DNA of 64,000 nt from Yaniella sp. (lineage in GTDB: Bacteria > Actinomycetota > Actinomycetes > Actinomycetales > Micrococcaceae), in the NCBI RefSeq assembly GCF_030453185.1, contig NZ_JAKDKW010000002.1, positions 22,229-86,228 of the forward strand, written 5' to 3'. Positions within the stretch are counted from its first letter, which is position 1. Every line of letters begins with the position of its first letter. A program made the translations under genes and the position numbers. The notes below the pieces were generated by a model, which saw nothing but the letters and a program-made list of their open reading frames with translations, did no database searches and was not told the origin of the DNA. Shown here piece after piece: positions 50,510 through 60,671 of this stretch.

Positions 50510-51070
50510 CTAGTCGAGGACCACGAGCAGCTCAATGACAGCTTGCAGGAATGCATCGACCTGAGCCTCATCGTAGCCTTGTGGTCCTTTTTCGTTGCTA
50601 AAAGTCACGTTGCGTATATCTTTGAGACGCACATGTTCTTCGTCATTGAGGTGGCTTGTGACGCGCGCCATGCAAACGTCGACCTCATCCACGTTATAGC
50701 CTGGAGTACCGGTTGTTGCAGAGCGAAACTTCTCACCACGCGGACGCTCAAGCCGGGCGGTGAGCTCTTCGAGCCGAGTGATCAGCTGGAGGTCCCATGC
50801 CTGTTGTCCACGGGAAACAATGTAGTCATCACGTTCGGCTTTCCGCAGGGCATCTTCAAGACGTTCCAGCACCTGGTCTACTTGGTCTGTGCGGTAGCCG
50901 CCTCGGACCAAGTCAAACGTTTTCTCTTGGACAATGTCGGCGGTAATGCCCGAATCTGTTTCGTAGGCCTGCCGTGAATGGTCGATAAATTCATCAACTT
51001 GCCCGGGGTGATATCCATAGTCGCGTTTGGCCACAGAGTTAAATGGTGAGGCCGTTTGAGTTTTTGACAC
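50510..51070 (-). CDS. DivIVA domain-containing protein
   Basis: FNSVAKRDYGYHPGQVDEFIDHSRQAYE and repeated GYxxxQVDxxLxRL motifs. Confidence 0.85.
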   Translation of the reverse strand: MSKTQTASPFNSVAKRDYGYHPGQVDEFIDHSRQAYETDSGITADIVQEKTFDLVRGGYRTDQVDQVLERLEDALRKAERDDYIVSRGQQAWDLQLITRLEELTARLERPRGEKFRSATTGTPGYNVDEVDVCMARVTSHLNDEEHVRLKDIRNVTFSNEKGPQGYDEAQVDAFLQAVIELLVVLD

Positions 51071-51087
51071 TGTGCTTCCTTTGACGT

Positions 51088-52272
51088 TTAGCCCATGATT
51101 GTGGGCAGAACAACCACGAACAAGGTATATCCAACAGGGATGGCAAATACGATCGAGTCTAGTCGATCCATAACTCCACCGTGGCCTGGAAGGGTGTTCC
51201 CCATGTCCTTGACGCCGAAGTCACGTTTAACCATCGAGGCCGCGAAGTCTCCTGCTGTGGCTGCAATCATGACTACGGTACCGATGATGATCCCAACCCA
51301 CCAGTCGTATTCCAGCCAGTAGTGGGTGACAATGACAGAAACGACAATAGCTCCAAGTAAGGACCCGAAGAATCCTTCCCAAGATTTTTTCGGTGAAATC
51401 TTGGGGGCCATGCGGTGTTTACCAAGCGTGACCCCCACTAAGTAACCAAACGTGTCGGAGGCAACGATGCCCAGCACCGTGATGGCGACCAGCCAGGCAC
51501 CATCCTCAACGTGCAAGAGAGTAATACCGAACGATAGGAAAAAGGGCAGCCAAAGGATAGCTAAGAGTGTGGTCGCCATTGATGCCGCCGGCTTGTCTGG
51601 CTCTCCGACCGCGGTCCAGAACACTGTCAGCAGGATACCGCCAAACAATGCGAACACCATGGCGTCGACCCCACCAAACCAGGCGGCGATTGGTATTCCG
51701 AGCCCAGCAACCCAGGCGGGTGTGAGGGCTAGGTGAATGTTTTTCGTCTCGGCGACTTGCGCGAGTTCCCAAATACCAAGAGGAACTAATACTGCAATGA
51801 GTATTGCCAGCACGATGGGATAAAAGAAAATACCGACGACGGCGGCACCCAGCAATATTAAGCCGACAACAATCGCAGCTGGCAGGTTGCGGCCGGCTCG
51901 AGACTCTTTTGGTTGCGCGACGCGTGCCGGTTGCGGCTCGGGTGTCGCTACTTCTACGTGGTCGACGTGGGTCACCGTGAGGATGGTGGACTCTTCCGGA
52001 TCGAGGTCGTATGCCGGGTCAGACCCAAAATCCAAGTCTTCAATTCCGACCATATCGCTATGGTCGGCTGTCGGCTCGGGTTGAGGTTGCTGCTTTTGTT
52101 GACGGGCAGCTTTTCTCCGAATCACCGTTGCTTGGGCATCTTCGAGCGCCCGACGTTCACGGCGGGTTTGAGGGACAATCATCCCGGTCTCTGGGTCCCG
52201 TACTGGATCGGGGTACCCCTGTAGTTGCTGAATGACCGGTAACTGTTCGGATTCTGGGTCTGAGTTGGACAT
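51088..52272 (-). CDS. cdsA: Phosphatidate cytidylyltransferase
   Basis: C-terminal CDS signature: KRDFGVKDMGNTLPGHGGVMDRLDSIVFAIPV. Confidence 0.94.
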   Translation of the reverse strand: MSNSDPESEQLPVIQQLQGYPDPVRDPETGMIVPQTRRERRALEDAQATVIRRKAARQQKQQPQPEPTADHSDMVGIEDLDFGSDPAYDLDPEESTILTVTHVDHVEVATPEPQPARVAQPKESRAGRNLPAAIVVGLILLGAAVVGIFFYPIVLAILIAVLVPLGIWELAQVAETKNIHLALTPAWVAGLGIPIAAWFGGVDAMVFALFGGILLTVFWTAVGEPDKPAASMATTLLAILWLPFFLSFGITLLHVEDGAWLVAITVLGIVASDTFGYLVGVTLGKHRMAPKISPKKSWEGFFGSLLGAIVVSVIVTHYWLEYDWWVGIIIGTVVMIAATAGDFAASMVKRDFGVKDMGNTLPGHGGVMDRLDSIVFAIPVGYTLFVVVLPTIMG

Positions 52273-52293
52273 GCGAGCTGAGGCTTCGTGAGC

Positions 52294-52851
52294 CTAGACC
52301 TCCATTAGTTCGTCTTCTTTATTCTTCGCCATTTCGTCAATCTGGTCGACGTAATTGCGTGTCAGGTCATCGAGGTCTTTTTCGGACCGGCGGCCTTCGT
52401 CTTCACCGATGTCGCCGTCGTCCACCATTTTGTCAATGGATTCCTTTGCACTACGACGTGCGTTTCGCACCGAGACACGGTGATCTTCCGCCTTGGATTT
52501 AATCAGTTTGACGTACTCCTGCCGGCGCTCTTTTGTGAGTTCTGGCATAACGACCCGAATGACTTTGCCGTCGTTCGAAGGGTTAGCACCGATTTCTGAT
52601 GATGATAAGGCCACTTCGATCTCACGCAATGCGGTGACATCGAACGGTGAGATCAGGATGGTTCGGGCATCCTGGACCGCAAATGAGGCCAGCTGCTGCA
52701 GTGGCGTTGGGCTGCCGTAGTAGTTGACCAGGACTTTCGCGTAGAGACCGGGGTTTGCACGTCCGGTACGAACCGCGGCGAAATCCTCGCGGGTTGCTTC
52801 TAAAGTGCGCTCCATCGCCTTTTTGGCGTCTGATAATACGGATGCGGTCAC
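52294..52851 (-). CDS. frr: Ribosome recycling factor
   Basis: FAAVRTGRANPGLYAKVLVNYYGSPTPLQQLASF. Confidence 0.97.
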   Translation of the reverse strand: MTASVLSDAKKAMERTLEATREDFAAVRTGRANPGLYAKVLVNYYGSPTPLQQLASFAVQDARTILISPFDVTALREIEVALSSSEIGANPSNDGKVIRVVMPELTKERRQEYVKLIKSKAEDHRVSVRNARRSAKESIDKMVDDGDIGEDEGRRSEKDLDDLTRNYVDQIDEMAKNKEDELMEV

Positions 52852-52914
52852 AGGTTCTCCTTATTTAAGATCTGAGGTGTGGACTAAGTCTAAAACACGC
52901 TTGAAGGTGCGGAC

Positions 52915-53691
52915 TTATGGTGTGACGACGGTACCGGTGGAATCGCCCAAGAGCGCTCGTGTCACGTTGCCGTCACCTTCCATTCCAAATACCAACATAT
53001 CTAAGTTGTTGTCTTTACACATTGTCATGGCGGTGAGGTCCATGACTCGAATGTTTTTGACGATCGCTTCATCGTAGGTGAGGTGATCGAATTTTTTGGC
53101 GTCCGGATCCACCTTGGGGTCGGAAGTATAGACACCATCTACCCCGGATTTTGCCATGAGTACTTGATCTGCACGAATTTCCAGCGCACGCTGAGCTGCG
53201 ACTGTATCAGTAGAGAAAAATGGGAGGCCGGTTCCGGCGCCGAAAATCACGACCCGGTCTTTTTCCATATGTCGTATGGCACGTTGTGGAATATACGGTT
53301 CTGCCACCTGGGACATGTGGATAGCTGATTGCACACGGGTATCTACGCCTGCTTGGGTCAGGAAATCTTGGAGTGCTAGCGCATTCATGACGGTGCCCAG
53401 CATACCCATGTAGTCAGCGCGACGACGGTCCATTCCATTGATGGAGAGCTCTGCTCCACGGAAGAAGTTGCCACCGCCCACGACAATCGCGATTTCGACT
53501 TGGCCAGCGGCTGCAGCAATTTGTTCGGCGACTGACCGAACGGTGTCTGGGTCGATACCGATGGAACCGCCACCAAATACTTCACCTGAGAGTTTCAGCA
53601 ACACCCTGCGACGCGTCACTTCGTCTTCCTGTGCATCTCTCGGGCCGTCTTGTAGCCCGCCGGGGGTATTGATGGCTGGAGTGTCTGACAC
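52915..53691 (-). CDS. pyrH: UMP kinase
   Basis: [36 protein letters not shown] start (VSDTPAIN) preferred. Confidence 0.95.
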   Translation of the reverse strand: MSDTPAINTPGGLQDGPRDAQEDEVTRRRVLLKLSGEVFGGGSIGIDPDTVRSVAEQIAAAAGQVEIAIVVGGGNFFRGAELSINGMDRRRADYMGMLGTVMNALALQDFLTQAGVDTRVQSAIHMSQVAEPYIPQRAIRHMEKDRVVIFGAGTGLPFFSTDTVAAQRALEIRADQVLMAKSGVDGVYTSDPKVDPDAKKFDHLTYDEAIVKNIRVMDLTAMTMCKDNNLDMLVFGMEGDGNVTRALLGDSTGTVVTP

Positions 53692-53733
53692 GGCAATGCT
53701 CCTGTTAGTGCTGATGATCGATAGACATAAAGA

Positions 53734-53768
53734 AGGGGTGATCACCGGTTGTGGTGATCACCCCCTTG
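53734..53768. terminator. Hairpin terminator between tsf and pyrH
   Basis: AAGGGGTGATCACC-...-GGTGATCACCCCCTT. Confidence 0.75.
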
Positions 53769-53832
53769 TGTTAGGTAGAAACGATGCTGGTTTTACCTAG
53801 TTCATACGACACATAATGTGCCGATAAACTGA

Positions 53833-54669
53833 CTAGGCTCCAACACGGAAGCGTGCAAATGAAACTGCTTTTGTGCCGGCTTCTTCCAGAACACCACCCA
53901 CGGTGTTCTTGGTATCTTTGGCGAATGGCTGGTCCAACAGGACAACGTCTTTGAAGTAGCCGGTCAAACGGCCTTCAATGATGTTTTGCATGGCGCGTTC
54001 AGGCTTGCCTTCAGCACGAGCTGTTTCTTCTGCGATGCGACGCTCGTCCGTAACGATGTCTTCTGGGACTTCGTCACGGTTGAGGTATGTCGGGCTCATT
54101 GCAGCAATGTGGACGGCAACATCGTGTGCTGCGGTTTGGGCTGCTTCGCTGTCTGCATCCACGGCAAACAGAACGCCAACCTGGGCTGGCAGATCTGCCG
54201 AAGTGCGGTGCAGGTACGGGTCAACGTAGGCACCTTCGAGACGTGCCAAACGACGAACTTCGACCTTTTCGCCGAGCAGCGCGCCTTCTTCTTTAACGTA
54301 TTCACTCAGTGGGTTGCCGTTGTAGTCGGCAGCCAGCAAGGCGTCTACGTTGTCTACACCGGAGGAAACAGCAACGTTCAAGACGGTGTTGCTGAGTTCG
54401 ATAAATTTATCGGATTTAGCAACGAAGTCAGTTTCAGAGTTCACTTCGATCATGATGCCGACACCGTCATTGACGGTGGCAGCAATCAAACCTTCTGCAG
54501 CTGCACGACCTTCGCGTTTGGAAGCGCCCTGCAGGCCTTTGACACGAATGATTTCCATGGCCTTGTCGACATCGCCATCAGCTTCGTCGAGAGCCTTCTT
54601 GACGTCCATCATGCCCGCGCCGGTACGCTCGCGCAGGGCCTGGATGTCCTTGACTGTGTAGTTCGCCAT
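53833..54669 (-). CDS. tsf: Elongation factor Ts
   Basis: VKDIQALRERTGAGMMDVKKALDEADGD, NSETDFVAKSDKF. Confidence 0.98.
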   Translation of the reverse strand: MANYTVKDIQALRERTGAGMMDVKKALDEADGDVDKAMEIIRVKGLQGASKREGRAAAEGLIAATVNDGVGIMIEVNSETDFVAKSDKFIELSNTVLNVAVSSGVDNVDALLAADYNGNPLSEYVKEEGALLGEKVEVRRLARLEGAYVDPYLHRTSADLPAQVGVLFAVDADSEAAQTAAHDVAVHIAAMSPTYLNRDEVPEDIVTDERRIAEETARAEGKPERAMQNIIEGRLTGYFKDVVLLDQPFAKDTKNTVGGVLEEAGTKAVSFARFRVGA

Positions 54670-54744
54670 TACAGATATCCCATTCCTTGGATGTTCGTTG
54701 CGGGAGTCACCCGCGAGTCTAAAAACGAAACGTAGTTGTGTGGA

Positions 54745-55647
54745 CTAGTGGTCTTCCTTGGCTACAGGCTGCTCGCCTTCAGGTGTGGCGCCAACTTCTT
54801 CTGCAATTTCCACAGTTTCTTCGTCAACTGGAGCTGCCGTCTGATCTGCAGCTTCTTCAGTCTGTTCTGTGGCTTCTTCGGCCTGTCCGGATTCCAACAG
54901 TTCGCGCTCCCACTCAGCCATTGGCTCTTCGGCCGCACCGGCTTTGCCCTTGCCCTGGTTGCGAACCATGAGACCGTCTGCAACAGCATCGGCAATGACG
55001 CGTGTCAACAGGGCGACGGAGCGGATCGCGTCGTCGTTACCTGGGATCGGGTAGGTGACTTCGTCTGGATCAGCGTTGGTGTCTAGGATCGCTACAACAG
55101 GAATACCGAGCTTGACGGCCTCGTCGATTGCCAGGTGTTCCTTCTTGGTGTCAATGACCCACACAGCAGACGGTGTGCGAGTCATATTGCGGATGCCGCC
55201 CAAGTTGGACTGCAGTTTGTCGAGCTCACGACGAAGCAGCAACAGTTCCTTCTTAGTATGGCCAGAGCCAGCTACGTCGTCGAAGTCAATTTCTTCGAGC
55301 TCTTTCATTCGCTCAACGCGCTTGGAAACGGTTGCGAAGTTGGTGAGCATACCGCCCAACCAGCGGTGGTTGACGTACGGCATGCCGACGCGCGTAGCTT
55401 GTTCGGCGATTGCTTCTTGAGCCTGCTTCTTAGTCCCTACGAACAGGATGTTCCCACCGTGTGCGACAGTTTCTTTGACAAACTCGTATGCACGGTCAAT
55501 GAATGACAGGGACTGCTGCAGGTCAATAATGTAAATGCCGTTGCGCTCGGTGAAGATGAAGCGTTTCATCTTCGGGTTCCAACGACGAGTCTGGTGGCCG
55601 AAGTGGACACCAGAGTCCAGCATTTCACGCATAGTTACGACTGACAT
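54745..55647 (-). CDS. rpsB: 30S ribosomal protein S2 (canonical copy, next to tsf)
   Basis: [51 protein letters not shown]-like [22 protein letters not shown]. Confidence 0.97.
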   Translation of the reverse strand: MSVVTMREMLDSGVHFGHQTRRWNPKMKRFIFTERNGIYIIDLQQSLSFIDRAYEFVKETVAHGGNILFVGTKKQAQEAIAEQATRVGMPYVNHRWLGGMLTNFATVSKRVERMKELEEIDFDDVAGSGHTKKELLLLRRELDKLQSNLGGIRNMTRTPSAVWVIDTKKEHLAIDEAVKLGIPVVAILDTNADPDEVTYPIPGNDDAIRSVALLTRVIADAVADGLMVRNQGKGKAGAAEEPMAEWERELLESGQAEEATEQTEEAADQTAAPVDEETVEIAEEVGATPEGEQPVAKEDH

Positions 55648-55870
55648 GGTCGCTCCTTCAAGGTTAATCCGCGTGCGGATTGGCCTTCTAGTTATCGGTT
55701 CAATATCAACAGCTGATTTTCTCAGCTTCCTAGCGTGAGAGCGATCTTCTCGGGGATCACCGTTGACCGGAATATTCCGGACCGAAAGGTGTCACTGCAG
55801 CCCTAAGGTGCACACCTCACGCGCGTAGTCAATTAGGCGCCCACACAGTAGGCGCATAATTGCTTCACCC
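55648..55870 (-). promoter_or_regulatory. Long structured 5' leader of the canonical rpsB
   Basis: Several inverted repeats: AATCCGC-GT-GCGGATT (55666-55681) next to the SD, AGCTGA...TCAGCT (55711-55727), CCGGAATATTCCGG (55767-55780), AGGTGT...ACACCT (55787-55817); candidate -10 TATGCT at about 55871-55876. Confidence 0.5.
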
Positions 55871-55963
55871 AGCATACCCTATTGTGCAAACGCTTTTGCA
55901 CCTTCTGTGATGCTTTGCACACCAGATTATTCCTCGGTTCAGACCATCACGTCACAGGGCCAT

Positions 55964-57148
55964 TCAGGGATTGCTCATTGCTGGCAGATCAAACTCGATA
56001 TCGCTTCCTCGTTTATTCTTCAACTCGACTTCCCAAAATAACTCACCGTTCTTTTCCTCAAGCTCGATCGATTCGAAGACGGCGGTGGGGTGCAATCCAC
56101 GTGCCTGTTGCACGGCCGCAGCCAGAGAGACGGATACCCGTTGTGATCGACCGATCTCCTCGTCATCATCCTCGGTCTCGCCAAGAGCAATTTCGCCGCT
56201 CGTTGTCACCTCGAGCTCGTACAAAATCCCAGTCGAAACCACTTCGACCTCATATTCGGATCCGTCGTCCTCTCGTTCAACTTCAACAATGACACCCTGG
56301 CGATACTGCTTTAAGACAGCTTCAATAATGTCGAGAACTTCTTGGTAGCTCTCATGATGTGTGCTTGAAGTCGGGACTTGCATCTTGCCTGGCGCCAACA
56401 GTTCGCGTTCCCATTCAGTCATGGGCTCTTCAGCGGCACCGGTTTCGCCCTTGCCCTGGTTGCGGGCTATCAGGCCGTCAGCAACAGCATCGGCAATCAC
56501 CCGGGTCAATAGCTCGACAGAGAGAATCGCGTCATCATTACCCGGGATCGGGTATGAGACCTCGTCTGGGTCAGCGTTGGTATCCAAGATGGCCACAATA
56601 GGAATGCCTAGTTTATTGGCTTCTTTGACCGCTAGGTGTTCGCGTTCTGTGTCAACAATCCAAACAGCAGACGGTGTACGCGTCATGTTGCGGATACCGC
56701 CAAGGTTGGCGCGCAGTTTGGTCAGTTCACGCTTGAGCAGCAGCAGTTCTTTCTTGGTGCGGCCGGAACCAGCTACGTCGTCGAAGTCAATTTCTTCCAG
56801 CTCTTTCATCCGCTCAACACGTTTGGAAACAGTGGCGAAGTTGGTGAGCATACCGCCCAACCAACGATGGTCTACGTATGGCATGCCAACACGTGTAGCT
56901 TGCTCAACGATCGAGCTTTGAGCTTGCCTCTTGGTGCCCACAAAGGCAATAGTTCCACCGTGCGCAACGGTTTCTTTGACGAACTCATAGGCACGGTCAA
57001 TGAACGACAAGGACTGCTGCAGGTCAATAATATAAATGCCATTGCGTTCTGTCAGGATAAAACGTTGCATCTTCGGGTTCCAGCGACTTGTCTGGTGGCC
57101 GAAGTGGACACCGGTATTCAACATTTCCCGCAGGGTTATGACAGCCAT
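55964..57148 (-). CDS. Second ribosomal protein S2 paralogue fused to a C-terminal region resembling two PepSY repeats
   Basis: N-terminal about 255 aa nearly colinear with rpsB ([30 protein letters not shown]...TEWERELL); then [58 protein letters not shown] and [63 protein letters not shown] upstream of ATG 57148. Confidence 0.9.
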   Translation of the reverse strand: MAVITLREMLNTGVHFGHQTSRWNPKMQRFILTERNGIYIIDLQQSLSFIDRAYEFVKETVAHGGTIAFVGTKRQAQSSIVEQATRVGMPYVDHRWLGGMLTNFATVSKRVERMKELEEIDFDDVAGSGRTKKELLLLKRELTKLRANLGGIRNMTRTPSAVWIVDTEREHLAVKEANKLGIPIVAILDTNADPDEVSYPIPGNDDAILSVELLTRVIADAVADGLIARNQGKGETGAAEEPMTEWERELLAPGKMQVPTSSTHHESYQEVLDIIEAVLKQYRQGVIVEVEREDDGSEYEVEVVSTGILYELEVTTSGEIALGETEDDDEEIGRSQRVSVSLAAAVQQARGLHPTAVFESIELEEKNGELFWEVELKNKRGSDIEFDLPAMSNP

Positions 57149-57326
57149 CTTCGCTCCTCCAGCAGCCGGCACGGTCGCTGAGTAGTTATATATCCGAGTA
57201 GTTTTATAGAATTCGCAAAATTCACTCCCCAGCATACTGTGTTCACAAGACATGCGGCTTTGAAAACTTTTCCACAATTGGCCAGTTCAAGTCCCACACT
57301 TCTTGCCGGACTAGCAAAGTAAGAGC

Positions 57327-57941
57327 ATGCAATACACTTCAACAGCGGCATCACCACCCGATCCTCGTGTCTCCAGGTCACTGGTGGTCGTCATGCTCCA
57401 AGCATTGCTGCTGGGGCTCTTCTTTCAGCCGATTCCCGCAGCCAATGCTTCAGGCATACACACGGATGCATCACATACCACTGGCGCGTGGGTGCCGCCC
57501 GTCGAAGGGGCTGATGAGTCTGCTGTGCAGGAAGCATTCATTCCACCAAGTATGCCGTGGTCGGCCGCTCACCGTGGCATCGACATCGCCGCACCGACGG
57601 CGGAAGTCGTTGCTCCTGGCGGTGGTGAAGTCACCTTTGCTGGTGTCGTCGTCGACCGGCCTGTCATCAGCATTCGCCATGACAACGGGCTCATCTCATC
57701 CTTGGAACCGATTGAATCCGACCTAGCCGTTGGAGACCCAGTATCGCAAGGTCAGGTTGTTGGCAATATCTCCGCTAACCAGCAACACTGTGACAACCAG
57801 TGTGTGCACTGGGGTGTTCGGAAACCGGACGCCTGGCAAATTGGCTCGACCCTGCGGGATTTATATATCGACCCGGCCTTCCTCCTGGGCTGGAGTAAGC
57901 CGTCAATTTTATGGCCGGTACATTCTGATCCGCCGTCCTAG
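57327..57941 (+). CDS. M23 family metallopeptidase (secreted)
   Basis: Signal peptide; HRGIDIAAPTAEVVAPGGGEVTFAGVVVDRPVISIRHDNG...CVHWGVR. Confidence 0.88.
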   Translation: MQYTSTAASPPDPRVSRSLVVVMLQALLLGLFFQPIPAANASGIHTDASHTTGAWVPPVEGADESAVQEAFIPPSMPWSAAHRGIDIAAPTAEVVAPGGGEVTFAGVVVDRPVISIRHDNGLISSLEPIESDLAVGDPVSQGQVVGNISANQQHCDNQCVHWGVRKPDAWQIGSTLRDLYIDPAFLLGWSKPSILWPVHSDPPS

Positions 57942-59056
57942 GAGGTCCGACGGGTACGACGTTGATGAATGTCTTCAGCTAAGTCCACAAGCACTTTGGC
58001 GGAGTCATCCCAACGAAAGGTCTGGGCCTGCCGTACAGCACCGATAGATGCGCGGACAAATGCTTTGTCATCCTCTAACGCAAGGACTGCATCCGCTACT
58101 TGACGGCTAACGTGTTCAGACTCGATATCTACAAACTGCGCGCCAGGATTGGTACGGCCACCAATCTCCTGAAATATTTCTAAGTTCGATAGAACTACAG
58201 GGGTCCCCTCTGCCATGGCCTCGGCTACGGGCAGCCCGTAGCCTTCAGACCGCGACGTCGTGACTAACGCAGTGGCCTCTCGGAGCAGGTTTCGGTATCC
58301 AATATCATCGATACCGTCATGGAAATACAGCTGGCCTGTTTCAACCCCATGAGCATGAGCGAAGTCGAGGTATTCCTGTCGCCGTTCCTCGGTTATACGG
58401 GAGCACAAATGCAGCTGATACTCCGGAAGATATTGCAGTGCACTAATCACGGTTTCCACGTTTTTGTACTCCATGAAGGAGCCCATGTAGATCAACGTTT
58501 TTTCTCGTGGCCCAGCAGGATCGCGTGCATGATCAAGCTCTGGTGGCGCATTGGAAATCACGTGTACAGGCCGGCTAGTCAGATGATGTTTGCGAATCAA
58601 CCGTTGCGACGTTTTGGAGACGGTGGCGACGGCATCAGCCCCATTAAGCAATAGACGTTGCGGCGCGTAGGTGAGGTGATACAAGTACCAGAGCCCTCGC
58701 ACTGGCTGGGAAAGATTCCGCGGAGGGCTCCGGTGCTGGTAGTAAATCAGATCATGTAGCGTTAAAATCAGCCCAAAGTCACGGCCGGCGGAACCCATCG
58801 TTTGCATCGGAGAAAAGACTACGTCCGGCTGATAAGCGTTAAGTTTCAACGCTGCCATGGGTTCGCTCACGGATGTCGGGGCGTGGAACTCTACGACATC
58901 CACGTTCTGGGGCAAGAGATCACGCTGCGCCGAATCGTGGATGATTATCGTGGGGTTTGTCAGTTGTGCCACTGCATGGATCAATGAGTGGCTAAAGCGT
59001 GAGATTCCGTCATGAAAGTCGGTTCTGATATACCGGCCATCCATGAAAAATCTCAT
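57938..59056 (-). CDS. Glycosyltransferase family 4/1
   Basis: MRFFMDGRYIRTDFHDGISRFSHSLI..., IYMGSFMEYKNVETVISAL, SRSEGYGLPVAEAMAEGTPVVLSN. Confidence 0.9.
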   Translation of the reverse strand: MRFFMDGRYIRTDFHDGISRFSHSLIHAVAQLTNPTIIIHDSAQRDLLPQNVDVVEFHAPTSVSEPMAALKLNAYQPDVVFSPMQTMGSAGRDFGLILTLHDLIYYQHRSPPRNLSQPVRGLWYLYHLTYAPQRLLLNGADAVATVSKTSQRLIRKHHLTSRPVHVISNAPPELDHARDPAGPREKTLIYMGSFMEYKNVETVISALQYLPEYQLHLCSRITEERRQEYLDFAHAHGVETGQLYFHDGIDDIGYRNLLREATALVTTSRSEGYGLPVAEAMAEGTPVVLSNLEIFQEIGGRTNPGAQFVDIESEHVSRQVADAVLALEDDKAFVRASIGAVRQAQTFRWDDSAKVLVDLAEDIHQRRTRRTS

Positions 59057-59178
59057 CGTTACTCCCCCAGAATTCTCTTCCGCTGCGGCATTCCGACAGG
59101 GGGGAACAACACAGCGGAGATGGAAACATGTTCTGTTCCCACGTATGTTCAACCAGCTCAGATAGACCGATCCAATCG

Positions 59179-59252
59179 TAGGGTGTACCGGACTTGAACC
59201 GGTGACCAAAGGATTATGAGTCCTCTGCTCTAACCAACTGAGCTAACACCCC
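59179..59252 (-). tRNA. tRNA with CAU anticodon (elongator Met or Ile2)
   Basis: GGGGTGTTAGCTCAGTTGGTTAGAGCAGAGGACTCATAATCCTTTGGTCACCGGTTCAAGTCCGGTACACCCTA; cloverleaf with anticodon loop CTCATAA; no encoded CCA. Confidence 0.92.
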
Positions 59253-59318
59253 TCGCGTGTCTCTACACAGCGCAAGTTAACATTTGCAGCCAACGCTGTA
59301 GGGACACGATCACACAGT

Positions 59319-60536
59319 CTAGCGCAGCTTGGCTTCAGAAATCATTACTGAGACTTCGTCTGACGTAGCGCCGTGATATATCTTGTGAAGAATATCCATA
59401 ATTCTTTCATGATCGTGCTGAGACGCAAAATAGTGCGAGGCTTGCCCCATAGCTAGTTGTTCCTCCCGACTCGCACCAAGAACTGTATTCATTTTCCTGG
59501 CCATGTCTTCCGGATTATTCGGCTGAAATAAGTAGCCATTGACCCCTTCAGAGACTAAGTGTGGCAGTGCCATGGCATCAGTAAGCACAACCGGAGTTGA
59601 AGCGCTCATGGCTTCTAAAGAAGCGAGCGACTGCAACTCTGCTGTACAAGGTTGGGTAAAAACGTCTGCCCGAAGATACGCTTCACGGAGTTCTTCATCC
59701 GAGACCAGTCCTCGAAAAACAACACGATCCGCTACGCCGAGTTGATCTGCCAGTCGGCGTAAAGAATCTCGTAGTTCTCCGTCACCGATGATTTCGGCGT
59801 GAACGTTCAGATCGGGGTCTGTCATCGTCAAAGCCTTGAGCAAGACATCTACATTTTTCTCCACGGCGAGACGTCCGACGAACAGCGCCGTCGGGTGTGG
59901 GTGCCGGACAATAGATTCCTGTTCCTCCAGTTCGTATTTTACGACATCAATGCCGTTTGAAACAGGCACAACGTAATCCAGTCGCGCCTTGTCATTCATG
60001 TTGTCGGCCGATAGACGCGTGGGCGTCGTCACGACATTAGCTTTGCGCATCAGCCGTCCCATGTCGTACCAAGACCGCTTCGACACGATGTTTTTAAAGA
60101 ATTGCGGGCCGGGGATAAATGGATCCAAGTTTTCTGGCATGAAGTGATTAGTGCAGATGAGGCGAATACGACGACGTTCGGCTGAACTAATCGCAGCATC
60201 TCCGATCATGTAGTGACACTGGGCATGCACGACATCTGGCGACAGCTCCGAGACGAGGTTATCGATCACACGATTTGCATGCCGTGGCATGACCAATCGG
60301 TAGAACTCGTGTGTCGGTGCGGCATAGGACTTCAGCCGGTGCACGGTAGCTTCGTCATGATATTCAACAGTATCGGGGCCTCCTGTGTGATGAGGCGAAA
60401 CAACGTGAACATCGTAGCCACGTGCCGTAAGATTGGTGGCGAGTCGATAGCAGGACTTCGCCGCACCGTTCACATGCGGCGGGTAAGTATCGGCTGCGAT
60501 CAGCACACGAAACTTCGCTTTTTGGCCGTGAGACAC
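59319..60536 (-). CDS. Glycosyltransferase family 4
   Basis: DTYPPHVNGAAKSCYRLATNLTARGYDVHVVSP, LFVGRLAVEKNVDVLLKAL, SLASLEAMSASTPVVLTDAMALPHLV. Confidence 0.92.
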   Translation of the reverse strand: MSHGQKAKFRVLIAADTYPPHVNGAAKSCYRLATNLTARGYDVHVVSPHHTGGPDTVEYHDEATVHRLKSYAAPTHEFYRLVMPRHANRVIDNLVSELSPDVVHAQCHYMIGDAAISSAERRRIRLICTNHFMPENLDPFIPGPQFFKNIVSKRSWYDMGRLMRKANVVTTPTRLSADNMNDKARLDYVVPVSNGIDVVKYELEEQESIVRHPHPTALFVGRLAVEKNVDVLLKALTMTDPDLNVHAEIIGDGELRDSLRRLADQLGVADRVVFRGLVSDEELREAYLRADVFTQPCTAELQSLASLEAMSASTPVVLTDAMALPHLVSEGVNGYLFQPNNPEDMARKMNTVLGASREEQLAMGQASHYFASQHDHERIMDILHKIYHGATSDEVSVMISEAKLR

Positions 60537-60671
60537 TACTGCACAACTCCTATGAATTTTAAAGCGTAATAACGATCATAAACCAGGATGATCCCGCAAC
60601 AATGCGTTTTGCCGAAGCCCAGCCGCGTGTTATCAACATTTCACCCAAACGTCGGAAGTCAGCATTGGTTC

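Noticed and set aside
56361-56921. Plus-strand 186-aa ORF opposite the second rpsB (and its twin opposite the first copy, 55055-55420)
   Set aside because: Antisense shadow of the S2 coding frame; appears in both copies only because the coding strand is conserved.
54745-57148. Possible assembly duplication producing two rpsB genes
   Set aside because: Copies differ at about 15% of amino acids and at many synonymous sites, and have different leaders and C-termini, so this is not a simple assembly repeat.
57269-57277. TTTTCCACA DnaA-box-like 9-mer upstream of the M23 gene
   Set aside because: Single isolated match; similar 9-mers also occur inside coding sequence (for example in ftsK near 26364), so chance is likely.
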